Origin: Bacteroidia bacterium
GTDB lineage: Bacteria > Bacteroidota > Bacteroidia > Cytophagales > JAAEPT01
Length of the DNA: 64,000 nt
Direction: 5' to 3'
NCBI GenBank assembly: GCA_030431525.1
Contig: JAUIJC010000016.1
Location: forward strand, 1-64,000
Shown here: piece after piece, positions 17,523 through 25,984 of the stretch
How the letters are laid out: each line of letters starts with the position of its first letter
Position numbering within the stretch: position 1 is the stretch's first letter
Program-made: the position numbers and the translations under genes
Notes under the pieces: model-generated
The model's database searches: none
What the model saw: only the letters and a program-made list of their open reading frames with translations
What the model was told of the DNA's origin: nothing

Positions 17523-18992
17523 ATGAAGAAGTCTTGTCTAATGGCAGGTAAGTGTTTTTTCAAGGGGGCTTTTGTTAGCCTCCTTCTTCTCTTTGCTGCA
17601 AACCGATCATTCGCTCAGGTTATAGATACCCTTGTGGATCTGGACGTTCAGGTATTGACCTACGAGAAGTTTTTGGAGATGGTGCGGGCAACCCATCCCA
17701 TGGCCAAACAAGCTGATATCGTAGCTGAGAAAGGAAAAATGCAGCTCCGCAAATCACGCGGTGTTTTTGATCCTTATCTGGAAGGCTGGTACAAGGACAA
17801 GTATTTCAAGGAAAGTAATTACTATGAAACCTTCCATGGAGGTTTGGTAATTCCTACTTGGTTTGGTGCTTCTGTAAAGGCTGGATGGGATTATAATGAT
17901 TCTAATGGTGTCCACTTCAATGAAGAGTATTATACTCCAAGTGCAGGGACGGCTTATTTAGGGGTTTCTGTACCTGTTGGTGCAGGGCTTATCATGGACA
18001 AGCGTCGTTTGGAGCTTCGAAAGGCCCAAGCATTTCAGCAATCCTCCGATCAGGAAAGAATTTTAATGCTCAACACTTTGTTGTTGGACGCCACTAAATC
18101 CTATTGGGATTGGATGGAGGCGTATAATCAGTTGATGGTAGCTGAGCGCTCATTGGAAATTGCGAGAGTCCGAATTGCAGCTGTGCAATCCAGCTATGAA
18201 CAGGGCGATTTAGCGGCCATGGATACTTTGGAGGCTTATACCCAGCTTCAGGCCATTCAGCTTAGTGCTTATGACGCTCGAGTGAATTTGCAGAACACAA
18301 GCCTTTATCTTTCTATTTATCTTTGGGATGAGGAGGTTAAGCCTTTAGAGTTGACGGAAAAGATGAGGCCTGTCCTTTCCAGTGAGGTGAAAAAATATCG
18401 TAGGTTAGAAGAGACCCGCGCTTTGGTGGATTCTTCGGAGCAATTATTGGCAAACCATCCAATTCTTGCCCAGTACCGATTGAAAATGCAGGCCTTGAGG
18501 GTCGAGCGCAGGTACAAGGCTAACAACCTCTTACCAAAATTGAAGTTTGAATATAGCTTCCTTGCACCTGGAGATAAATTGAAAGTTTCTGGTTCCAATT
18601 ATAAATGGGGATTCTCCGTGTATTATCCTCTTTTCCTTCGTGAAGCGAGAGGTGATTTGAGAATTGCAGATTTGAAATTGCAGGAAACAGAGTTTAAGCT
18701 TCGTCAAAAGAACTTGGAGCTAAAAAACAAACTCTTGGCTTCGCAGAACAAGTTGTTGACGCTAGAGGAACAGATTAAGTTGTACGAAAGTGCGAGCTAC
18801 AACTACCAACGCCTTTTGGAATTGGAGGAGATTAAGCTTCAAAGCGGTGAGAGTTCCCTGTTTAAGGTGAATGAGCGTCATCAGAAGATGCTTAATGCCC
18901 AAATGAAGTTGTTGAGCTTGCAGACAAAATATCTTCAGGAGCGTGCAGGATTGTTTTGGGTGGCGGCTGTGCTGACCAACTTTACAGATTAA
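17523..18992 (+). CDS. TolC-family outer membrane efflux/secretion channel
   Basis: From the ATG at 17523 the product has 489 residues; the frame opens earlier at a TTG (17511). A signal peptide ends near SFAQ (about residue 32). The body has the two-fold pattern of long amphipathic helices and short strands of TolC proteins, for example QLMVAERSLEIARVRI and LLELEEIKLQSGESSLFKVN in the second half. It is the outer membrane exit for the ABC/HlyD pair upstream and belongs to the same operon by orientation, although 182 bases with a large hairpin separate it from the hlyD-like gene. Confidence 0.9.
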   Translation: MKKSCLMAGKCFFKGAFVSLLLLFAANRSFAQVIDTLVDLDVQVLTYEKFLEMVRATHPMAKQADIVAEKGKMQLRKSRGVFDPYLEGWYKDKYFKESNYYETFHGGLVIPTWFGASVKAGWDYNDSNGVHFNEEYYTPSAGTAYLGVSVPVGAGLIMDKRRLELRKAQAFQQSSDQERILMLNTLLLDATKSYWDWMEAYNQLMVAERSLEIARVRIAAVQSSYEQGDLAAMDTLEAYTQLQAIQLSAYDARVNLQNTSLYLSIYLWDEEVKPLELTEKMRPVLSSEVKKYRRLEETRALVDSSEQLLANHPILAQYRLKMQALRVERRYKANNLLPKLKFEYSFLAPGDKLKVSGSNYKWGFSVYYPLFLREARGDLRIADLKLQETEFKLRQKNLELKNKLLASQNKLLTLEEQIKLYESASYNYQRLLELEEIKLQSGESSLFKVNERHQKMLNAQMKLLSLQTKYLQERAGLFWVAAVLTNFTD

Positions 18993-19014
18993 TCGGTTGT
19001 AAATACTTTAAGAT

Positions 19015-19050
19015 AAGCCCCAGAGGATATGCGTCTTTTGGGGCTTTTTT
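19015..19050 (+). terminator. Terminator of the ABC/HlyD/TolC operon
   Basis: The stem AAGCCCCAGAG/CTTTTGGGGCTT is followed by six T. Confidence 0.88.
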
Positions 19051-19089
19051 GTGTTTTGGGGGAATGTTAGGTGCAAAGGGATGAAGTCC

Positions 19090-19270
19090 TTTGCTGTGGA
19101 GAGCTGCCCTTTCAGGGCTTTATAGTGTGGCGGCTTTCTATAGCGATTGGTGTGTAATCCAATGTTGTCAACTTAAACCTAGAGGGACGTCTGCAATCTA
19201 TTCCTGAAAGCCCTGTAAGGGCGAAATATATCAGAGTGGGGCGTATAGCCCTACTCAAAAGGAAATAGAA
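19090..19270. repeat. Dispersed intergenic repeat, copy A
   Basis: This fills most of the 426-base gap between the tolC-like gene and the phosphatase gene. The core 19202-19256, containing GCCCTGTAAGGGCGAAATAT and ATCAGAGTGGGGCG, is nearly identical to the reverse complement of 50120-50176. TTGTCAACTTAAA at about 19168 and a second TTGACA near 19280 give it loosely inverted ends. A related CCCTTTCAGGGC palindrome lies at about 19108. The rest of the gap holds no gene. Confidence 0.75.
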
Positions 19271-19353
19271 TCCATTTAGTTGACAAAATTGGGTGTTTAA
19301 CCCATCGACAATAAATCATTGTTGTTCATCAATTGGAACCCCCATAAATGAAG

Positions 19354-19393
19354 AAAAGGGATAACCCGTCCTTGATGGACGGGTTATCCCTTT
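19354..19393 (-). terminator. Terminator of the GAF/SpoIIE cluster
   Basis: A near-perfect palindrome, AAAGGGATAACCCGTCC/GGACGGGTTATCCCTTT, lies just downstream of the phosphatase gene. It could act in both directions. Confidence 0.9.
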
Positions 19394-19418
19394 GGTTGTG
19401 TTTAGCTACCGTAGCGGC

Positions 19419-22400
19419 CTAAAGCTGAATACCAATTAAAAGCACATCATCGGTTTGTTTTCCAGTGCCTTGCCATTCATTAAATGAACAGGAAAGAGAA
19501 TCTTTGATGATGCCAAACGGCTTTCCAGCATTTTCTTGCACCAAGTTTTTGATGCGTCGTGGGCCAAACTTCCTTTGGGATGGACCGCCGAATTGATCAG
19601 GGAAGCCATCGGAGAAGAAGTAAAGGGCGTCACCCTGTTCCACAGGAATCTGATGAGTGGTGAACTTCTTGTTTTCGTAGGCGCTGCCACCACCAATCGG
19701 GAATTTGTCACCTTTGGTTTCAATCAATTCACCGTCTGGTTTAATAAGGTAGAGTGGGCGTTGTGCTCCTGCATATTCCAGTGTGGAATGATCATCACTG
19801 ATTTTGCAAAGGGCGATATCCATTCCATCTTTCACCTCACCGTCTGTGTTACCCTGTTTTAGGGTGTGGCCCAGACGTTCATCCAAAAGGTCAAGAATTG
19901 TCCCTGGACAATTTGCCTCTTCATTCTTCACAATGTCATTGAGCAGGAAGTAGCCAATGATGGAAAGCATGGCGCCAGGCACACCGTGACCAGTACAGTC
20001 CACAGCGGCAATATAGGTGAAGCCATTTTTCTTCATCATCCATGGGAAGTCACCACTAACGACATCCTTGGGACGGAAGAAAATAAAGGAGTTTGGCAGC
20101 GATTGCTGCAAGATGGACTCATGCGGAAGAATGGCATTCTGCAAATGCTCCGCATAGTTGATACTATCGTTGATCTTACGGTTTTTCCGCTTGATTTCGT
20201 TCTCTGTGGCTTTTTGCTCGGTAATGTCGTGGCTTACCACAAGGATGGATTCCAATTCCTCGTGTTCGTTGAATTCAGGAATGGCGTTTACAGCCATCGT
20301 CCGCTCGCCTTTGGTGGATGGAAGATCCAGTTCCACATTGACTTTTGAGCGATTTTCCGTCACCTGATCCACCAGCTCAGAGAGGTGGGTGGTGATTTTC
20401 TCATCCAGCCCACTTAGTGTGAGCATCTTGTTCCGCAACTCCTCAGGACGTTTTCCTGTCAGGTTGGTGATGGCTGGGTTGGAATAGAAGAAGGTTTTTT
20501 GACGGCTAATTCGCGTGATGATATCTGGAGAGTTTTCCGAAAGGGCCTGCATCTGACCACGCTTCCTTTCTTCCTGTTCTGCCCTTAAACGTTCCGTAAT
20601 GTCGCGGTAGTTTACAACAATCCCTTGGATGGCAGGATTCTCCAACATATTTCGCCCAGTAGCCTCCAGCCAGATTTTATCTCCCGTTTTACGGTAGTAG
20701 CTGATGGTTACAGTTTCAAGGCAACTGTCGTCATTGAGTAGGCGCTCAAACATTTCCCGCACCAACCCTTGCTCATTCTTATGGACAAAGTTGATGTCTC
20801 GGGAGCCAATCATTTCCTCTGGGCGGTAGCCCAAAATATGCTCCACAGAAGGGCTGACATATTGGACAGTTCCTTCTTCATCATAAATGGTAATTACCTC
20901 AGAGGCGTTTTCAAGAAGTGCCTGAATACGGTGTTGAGCATTGTTCACCTCTGTGATTTGATGTTCCAATGCTTTGTTCGCCTCTTGGATTTCTTCCTGA
21001 GAGGCTGCCATTTTCAAAGCGTTTTCCTGAAGCTCCTTTTGGCGCTCTTGGAGAATGACGTTCATCTCCTCCGATTGCTCGTGGAGGCGTTGCTTTTCTT
21101 CCTGATGCTTGGTGTTGGAAATGGTTTGGGCGATAATTTCGCTTACCTCCTCCAAGAATTGAATCTCGCCCTCAGAGAACTTGTGGAAGCTTACAAGTTC
21201 AAGTACGCCATATACCGTTTCATTGGTGATAAGTGGAATGATGGCGATGCAGGTAGGGGACTGAGTTTCCAACAAACCCGAACTCACATGCATGTAGTCA
21301 TTCGGGATTTCAGTTCTGAGGATGGTATCCTTTTCAAGAACAGCTTGGCCAATCAGTCCTTCACCAACTTCAAACTTGGCATCAATGTATTTTTTGCGCT
21401 CATAGGCGTAACTGGCCCTCAGGTCAATCACGGAATTGTTGCCATCTTGTTTTTCAACAACAAAGAACCCGCCCTGAATGGCATCAACACGCTGACAAAG
21501 GTATTGGAGCAGTTCATCGCCCAATTGGGTCAGGGTTTTTGTTTCACGAAGGATTTCACCTGTTTCGGCAATACCCAATACAATCCAGTTTCGCAGTGCG
21601 TCATTCGTTTCCGCTTTATGAAGGCTGGAGCGCATGTTTACCAGTGCCTGACCCAGAATATCACGGTCACTCAAAGGTTGGAAGGAGGAGTAGAAATGCC
21701 CTTCACCAATTTTTCGTGCAAAATCTGCAGTGTGGCGCAGGTTGTAAACCAATTGGTTTAGGGTGGCAATCATTTCCCCAATTTCATCTTTCCAAGGGGT
21801 CTTCAATTTTGGAGGGAGAACACCCTGACTGATGAGCATCAAAGCCTGTTTCAGTTTGATGAGTGGTTGGGTAAGAATTTGACTTGTATGGAAGCTGATG
21901 AGCGAAGTCAAAAGAATCAGCACAAGGCCACAGGTTCCTGCAACATAAAGGAAGTCAGCCAAGGTATTTCCAAAGACTCGACTCTCGAATGTGGCCATGA
22001 TGCCAATATCGAAGTTGCTGGAATGCTTCCAATAGGAGAGTTGTTCCTCGCCGTTCGGGAAGGTGTAGAAACCATGCTCGGTAATGTCCGAGGAAGCAGA
22101 GCGATAAAATGGATCCTCACCTTTTGGCTTGAAGCTCGAGACGTTTCCGCCAAGTTCTTCAGGCCATTCATTGTGCAAATAGAAAATCCCCTGCGGACTA
22201 TCCTGATAACAGAATAGGTGCATTTGGGGGTGAGTAGTTAAGATTTTTTCTCGGAAATGCTCAAGGATGGGAACAATGTCCAACTTGCCTACAATGGCCC
22301 CGACCACCTTATTGTTTTCATCCAAAATAGGAAGGGAGAGATAGGCGAAGGAAGCAATCTTTCCCGCTTTGGGCTCTAAGGTTGGTTTGTTGACATAAAA

Positions 22401-22910
22401 GTGAGGCTTGTACGGGTCAATGGTGCTGTTGTTCAGGTTATGGAACTGCACGTTGTTTAGCTCCAAATCCTCTTGGTGATACAGCAGACGCCCATTTCCG
22501 TTTACCACATAAATGTCTTTGTAACCAAAATTCTTGGTGAAGGAGTTTAAATAGTTTTCCCTTAGCAATGCCCTTTTCTCCTTGGCAATCGCACGCAGGG
22601 AGTCGTTGTGGCTATGAGTGATGCCTCGAAGCTCCCACAGCTTTTTACCGATTTCTCCTTGGGTGAGAAATTCCAATTCATGGCGGCGTTCCTCAAAATG
22701 CGCCTCCAGTTTCTGTTCAAAGTTTTCTACCGCCAATTTTAAGCGGTCTTCATCCCTTTCCCGAATAATCTGTTTGGTGGTCAAAAAAGTGAACAGGCTT
22801 TCGGCCAGTACCGAGCCACTGACCAATACAAACACCAACAGTAACACCTTCAGGGAAACAGGAATTCGCCGTAGAAATGATGCCATAGAGGAGTAGTTAT
22901 GTTTTTTCAA
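19419..22910 (-). CDS. Cache-HAMP-GAF-PAS-PAS-SpoIIE membrane phosphatase
   Basis: The 1163-residue protein has a membrane helix at about 17-37, a periplasmic Cache-like sensor to about 315, a second helix (about 318-340), HAMP (about 345-410), GAF (about 470-590), a coiled coil (about 590-665), two PAS domains (about 665-775 and 785-900) and a C-terminal PP2C/SpoIIE phosphatase (about 920-1163). The phosphatase keeps the metal-binding residues in VVSGDF, AAVDCTGHGVPGAM, FSDGFPDQFGG and TDDVLLIGI, so it should be active on a phospho-Ser/Thr protein, typically an anti-sigma-antagonist. No STAS or kinase partner is adjacent. It is the last gene of a three-gene run starting at 25686. A second ATG at 22886 is also possible. 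Confidence 0.9.
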   Translation of the reverse strand: MKKHNYSSMASFLRRIPVSLKVLLLVFVLVSGSVLAESLFTFLTTKQIIRERDEDRLKLAVENFEQKLEAHFEERRHELEFLTQGEIGKKLWELRGITHSHNDSLRAIAKEKRALLRENYLNSFTKNFGYKDIYVVNGNGRLLYHQEDLELNNVQFHNLNNSTIDPYKPHFYVNKPTLEPKAGKIASFAYLSLPILDENNKVVGAIVGKLDIVPILEHFREKILTTHPQMHLFCYQDSPQGIFYLHNEWPEELGGNVSSFKPKGEDPFYRSASSDITEHGFYTFPNGEEQLSYWKHSSNFDIGIMATFESRVFGNTLADFLYVAGTCGLVLILLTSLISFHTSQILTQPLIKLKQALMLISQGVLPPKLKTPWKDEIGEMIATLNQLVYNLRHTADFARKIGEGHFYSSFQPLSDRDILGQALVNMRSSLHKAETNDALRNWIVLGIAETGEILRETKTLTQLGDELLQYLCQRVDAIQGGFFVVEKQDGNNSVIDLRASYAYERKKYIDAKFEVGEGLIGQAVLEKDTILRTEIPNDYMHVSSGLLETQSPTCIAIIPLITNETVYGVLELVSFHKFSEGEIQFLEEVSEIIAQTISNTKHQEEKQRLHEQSEEMNVILQERQKELQENALKMAASQEEIQEANKALEHQITEVNNAQHRIQALLENASEVITIYDEEGTVQYVSPSVEHILGYRPEEMIGSRDINFVHKNEQGLVREMFERLLNDDSCLETVTISYYRKTGDKIWLEATGRNMLENPAIQGIVVNYRDITERLRAEQEERKRGQMQALSENSPDIITRISRQKTFFYSNPAITNLTGKRPEELRNKMLTLSGLDEKITTHLSELVDQVTENRSKVNVELDLPSTKGERTMAVNAIPEFNEHEELESILVVSHDITEQKATENEIKRKNRKINDSINYAEHLQNAILPHESILQQSLPNSFIFFRPKDVVSGDFPWMMKKNGFTYIAAVDCTGHGVPGAMLSIIGYFLLNDIVKNEEANCPGTILDLLDERLGHTLKQGNTDGEVKDGMDIALCKISDDHSTLEYAGAQRPLYLIKPDGELIETKGDKFPIGGGSAYENKKFTTHQIPVEQGDALYFFSDGFPDQFGGPSQRKFGPRRIKNLVQENAGKPFGIIKDSLSCSFNEWQGTGKQTDDVLLIGIQL

Positions 22911-22931
22911 ATCCTGAACCGAGGTTCAGCA

Positions 22932-23783
22932 TCAGTGATGTTTTTTCACGTTTGTTTGCGAAGGGGTGCCAAGGGCTTCACCCAACTGTGTGGCCATCCA
23001 AGTCAAAAAGGAAATGTCCTCTTCAGAAAATGCTCTGAAGGTTGCCAGTTCAAACACGGCCAAGGTTTCTTGCTTGTGAACAATTGGAAGCAAACACAAG
23101 TGGGTAGGGGCTGAGTTCCCTAAACCAGTGGCTGTTTCCATGAGGTGTTCAGCAGGGATTTGTCCTAAAAAAATTGGACGTTGATTTTGGGCAACCTGTC
23201 CCACAAGGCCTTCGCCAAATGCGAATTCGCGCTCTCTTTTGGAGGCGGAGACTGCGTATCCGCCAATGACTTTTAAGGTAGCATCACCCTTGGTTTTCAT
23301 GCTTTTGAAAACAAGCCCTTGAATAATTTCAAGTTCTGGAGCAATCAGGGTCAGCAGGTGTGCGTAGAATTTCTCATCACTTTGCTCCGAAGCGCCAGCA
23401 AAACAAGTCGCCAAATCATTTTTAAGGCTTTCAAGGTTTGATGAGTCATCAAGGCATTTCTCGGATTTTTCTTCCTTCTCAGCGGCACTTTCGGTTGTAG
23501 GCAGGGTTTGCTCCAACCAAAGTTCCATGGGGTCCTTTTGATGCTTCAGGTAGTAGAGGAAAAACAGGCCAATGAAGCCTGCCGTGAGTTCCAAAAAGGC
23601 CAAACCTGTAAGCCAATTCACCTCGGTGGGGAGGTGATCAGGAATTCCACATTCAGGCATATCCGCCAAATGCACTACAAAATTCTGCAGCGTGTGGATG
23701 GCGTGAATGTTCATCAGGGCAATCGCCAAAAAGACGCCCACCACAGCCAGAAACGTTTTGTTCTTTACAAACTTTTTGGGCAT
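22932..23783 (-). CDS. Membrane-anchored GAF-domain protein
   Basis: The 283-residue protein has two membrane helices (about 8-30 and 58-80) joined by a short loop with two Cys, then a linker and one GAF domain (about 130-270). The GAF domain keeps the FGEGLVGQVAQNQRPIFLGQI pattern shared with the neighbouring proteins. There is no catalytic or output domain. It lies 4 bases after the HAMP-GAF gene and 21 bases before the phosphatase gene, so the three should be one transcript. A role as a sensory accessory to the phosphatase is inferred from context only. Confidence 0.8.
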   Translation of the reverse strand: MPKKFVKNKTFLAVVGVFLAIALMNIHAIHTLQNFVVHLADMPECGIPDHLPTEVNWLTGLAFLELTAGFIGLFFLYYLKHQKDPMELWLEQTLPTTESAAEKEEKSEKCLDDSSNLESLKNDLATCFAGASEQSDEKFYAHLLTLIAPELEIIQGLVFKSMKTKGDATLKVIGGYAVSASKREREFAFGEGLVGQVAQNQRPIFLGQIPAEHLMETATGLGNSAPTHLCLLPIVHKQETLAVFELATFRAFSEEDISFLTWMATQLGEALGTPSQTNVKKHH

Positions 23784-23787
23784 GGGA

Positions 23788-25686
23788 TTATTCTTGTTTT
23801 TGACGGAGCTTTTGGATTTTCAAGTCCTTCAGGCGGAGACTTTCTTGGAGGTCGGAAATTCGATCCTCTTGGCTTTGGAGATTTTCCTTCAGCTTCTCAG
23901 AACTAATTTGAAGGGCCTCGTTTTCACTTTCTTGTGATTGAAGTTGTTCCTTCAGGGCTTCCAACTCCTTAGTAAGCTGCTGCTTGGTGGTGAGCAACTC
24001 CTCATTTTTCTTCTGGAGTTTTTCGCTAATGTGTACCACCTGTTTTTCTTGGATGAATGCCTCACGTTGGGCAATCTGTTTGGCGGACTCAAGTTCCTGA
24101 AGCTTTTTGAGGGTAGAATCCTCTTGTTCCTGCAGCTTTTTTGTGAGTTCCTGAGAGGCTTGCAACAATGTTTGTGTGCGGTTGCTGATTTCCACAGCAG
24201 AAAGGCTGGAGGCAATGTTTTCTCCTACCTTCTCTACAAAATCAATCTGGTGTTTTTCTAAGAGGTAGAGCGAGGCAATTTCAATGATGCCGTAGATTTT
24301 CCCCTTGTTGATGAGCGGCACCACCAATAGGTTTGTTGGCTTGGCTTGCCCAAGACCAGACTGAATATTTGAATGTTCTTCAGGGAGTTCTTGGATGTGG
24401 ATGGTTCCACCTTCCTGCCAAGCTTGACCCGCCAAGCCTTCACCCATTTCAAAGGATCGCTTCAGGAATTTTCTGCGGCCATAAGCCGTGCAGGCTACCA
24501 AATCCAAGGTTTCTTTTCCGTTGGCGTCCTTCACTACAAACAAGCCGCCCTGCTGACCATTGACATATTGAACAAGAGAGGAAATAACCTTGTCAGCCAA
24601 ATGGTTGAAATCACCTTTTTCATGGAGGATTTCAGACAAAAGGGCTTGGCCTTTAATGTTCCAGTTTCGCTTGTTTTCCTGTTCTCTCAGGCTTGAAAGC
24701 TCGGTGAGCATTCGATGTAATGATTGACCAAGTGGACGTTCGCGGTTCTGTTTTGGGAGGTGAGGGCTTGCATCCAGTTTGCCTTCTGTGATTTCATCCA
24801 CAAAGACTCGCGCTTCTCTGATGTCAGAAGACAAGGTGGACAATAGGCCAAAAAGTTCACCCATTTCCATGTTTCGCTTTGGCGGTAGAATGTCGCCCTT
24901 TGCCGTTTTTAGGAAACGTTCGCCTTGTTTGCTTAATGCTTGAATAGGAACCAGAATGTTGCGTTTGAGGAACCAATACACCCAAGCAATTAGGGCGATG
25001 TTCAAAAGGATGATTACCCCATTGATAAGCTTGTAGCGGAAAGTTGCTTCTCCAAGATTTTCTAAGTGGCGCTCCTGAAAGTGAACTAACTCTTCAGAAA
25101 GGTGGCTGGCCAAAAATTGAATATTCGCCAATGCCTGTTGAGCTGCTGGCGACAAGACCATGGCATTTCGGTGGAATTTCTCGATGGCCTTGGTGCGTTC
25201 ACCTCTTCGGTAAAGCTGAACCTCACGGATTTCAGTCAGGACGCTATCCACCAAAATATCCTCATAAAGGATATGGTTGATGTTTTGTTTGATGATTTCC
25301 CACTTCTCATAGTTGTACATCAACATAATGGCCTGTTCTGGAGATTCAGGCGAGAGGTGGAGGGCAAGGCTGTCCTTAGCGTAAGGACGGTAGCGTTGAT
25401 ATTCGAGAGTGAATAGAATATTCTGGAAAGCGGATTCGAAGTTCTTTTGCTGCTTGGCAAAGTACTTTCGGTGGTCCTCTGGTGCCTCAGAAAAGTTGTG
25501 GGCGTGGGTGCTCAGGTTGATGAGCGTGTTTTCCAGTTGAGTAACATTGTCCAGCAAACCTTGTTGTTTTTCCAAGGATTGGTGCAACATGTAGGCGCCA
25601 ATTAAACTGGCCACAAAAAATACGGCAACGGAAAGGAAAAGAATTGTGAGCTGTCTTTTCAGCGAGGGTAGTTTTCCTTTCTTCAT
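23788..25686 (-). CDS. HAMP-GAF-coiled-coil membrane sensor without output domain
   Basis: The 632-residue protein starts with a membrane helix at about 12-33. A helical periplasmic sensor region (about 34-210) resembling four-helix-bundle or CHASE3-type sensors follows, then a second membrane helix (about 217-240), a HAMP-like linker (about 241-300) and a GAF domain (about 350-500) with FEMGEGLAGQAWQEGG and TNLLVVPLINKGKIYGIIE. The final 125 residues are an uninterrupted coiled coil rich in E, Q, K and L. No kinase, cyclase or phosphatase domain is present, so the coiled coil may pass signals by binding a partner. It is the first gene of the run that ends with the SpoIIE protein. Confidence 0.85.
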   Translation of the reverse strand: MKKGKLPSLKRQLTILFLSVAVFFVASLIGAYMLHQSLEKQQGLLDNVTQLENTLINLSTHAHNFSEAPEDHRKYFAKQQKNFESAFQNILFTLEYQRYRPYAKDSLALHLSPESPEQAIMLMYNYEKWEIIKQNINHILYEDILVDSVLTEIREVQLYRRGERTKAIEKFHRNAMVLSPAAQQALANIQFLASHLSEELVHFQERHLENLGEATFRYKLINGVIILLNIALIAWVYWFLKRNILVPIQALSKQGERFLKTAKGDILPPKRNMEMGELFGLLSTLSSDIREARVFVDEITEGKLDASPHLPKQNRERPLGQSLHRMLTELSSLREQENKRNWNIKGQALLSEILHEKGDFNHLADKVISSLVQYVNGQQGGLFVVKDANGKETLDLVACTAYGRRKFLKRSFEMGEGLAGQAWQEGGTIHIQELPEEHSNIQSGLGQAKPTNLLVVPLINKGKIYGIIEIASLYLLEKHQIDFVEKVGENIASSLSAVEISNRTQTLLQASQELTKKLQEQEDSTLKKLQELESAKQIAQREAFIQEKQVVHISEKLQKKNEELLTTKQQLTKELEALKEQLQSQESENEALQISSEKLKENLQSQEDRISDLQESLRLKDLKIQKLRQKQE

Positions 25687-25984
25687 GTATATAGTGTGTT
25701 TTCTATGAGAAAGTAGGGAAGACCTGTACAGTGGTCTGTTCCATCTGTAAACTCGTTTGGTTTGGAAAAAGGTCTTGTAAAATGCTTTTTTGCAGAGACC
25801 AATTAATTTTCCAACCTTCTTTAAAGATATGTAATTTATACATGAAGATTTAGCTGAAACGCCATTTTCATAGTATTTTTAAAGGAAGGCCCGTAGGATA
25901 AGTTCCTACATGCAGGGAATTAAGACGTTATTCCTTTTGTTTCCTTGTGTATGGATAAGGTTTGCCCTTTAGTCCCCACCATAT
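25687..25984. promoter_or_regulatory. Divergent promoter region of two HAMP-GAF genes
   Basis: These 298 non-coding bases separate the start codons of two paralogous HAMP-GAF genes pointing away from each other. Both promoters must lie here. A strongly AT-rich stretch runs from about 25800 to 25880. I cannot name precise boxes. Confidence 0.5.

Noticed and set aside
20769-21761. 330-codon plus-strand frame inside the SpoIIE protein gene
   Set aside because: Antisense to a gene with six recognisable domains; composition is that of a mirrored frame.
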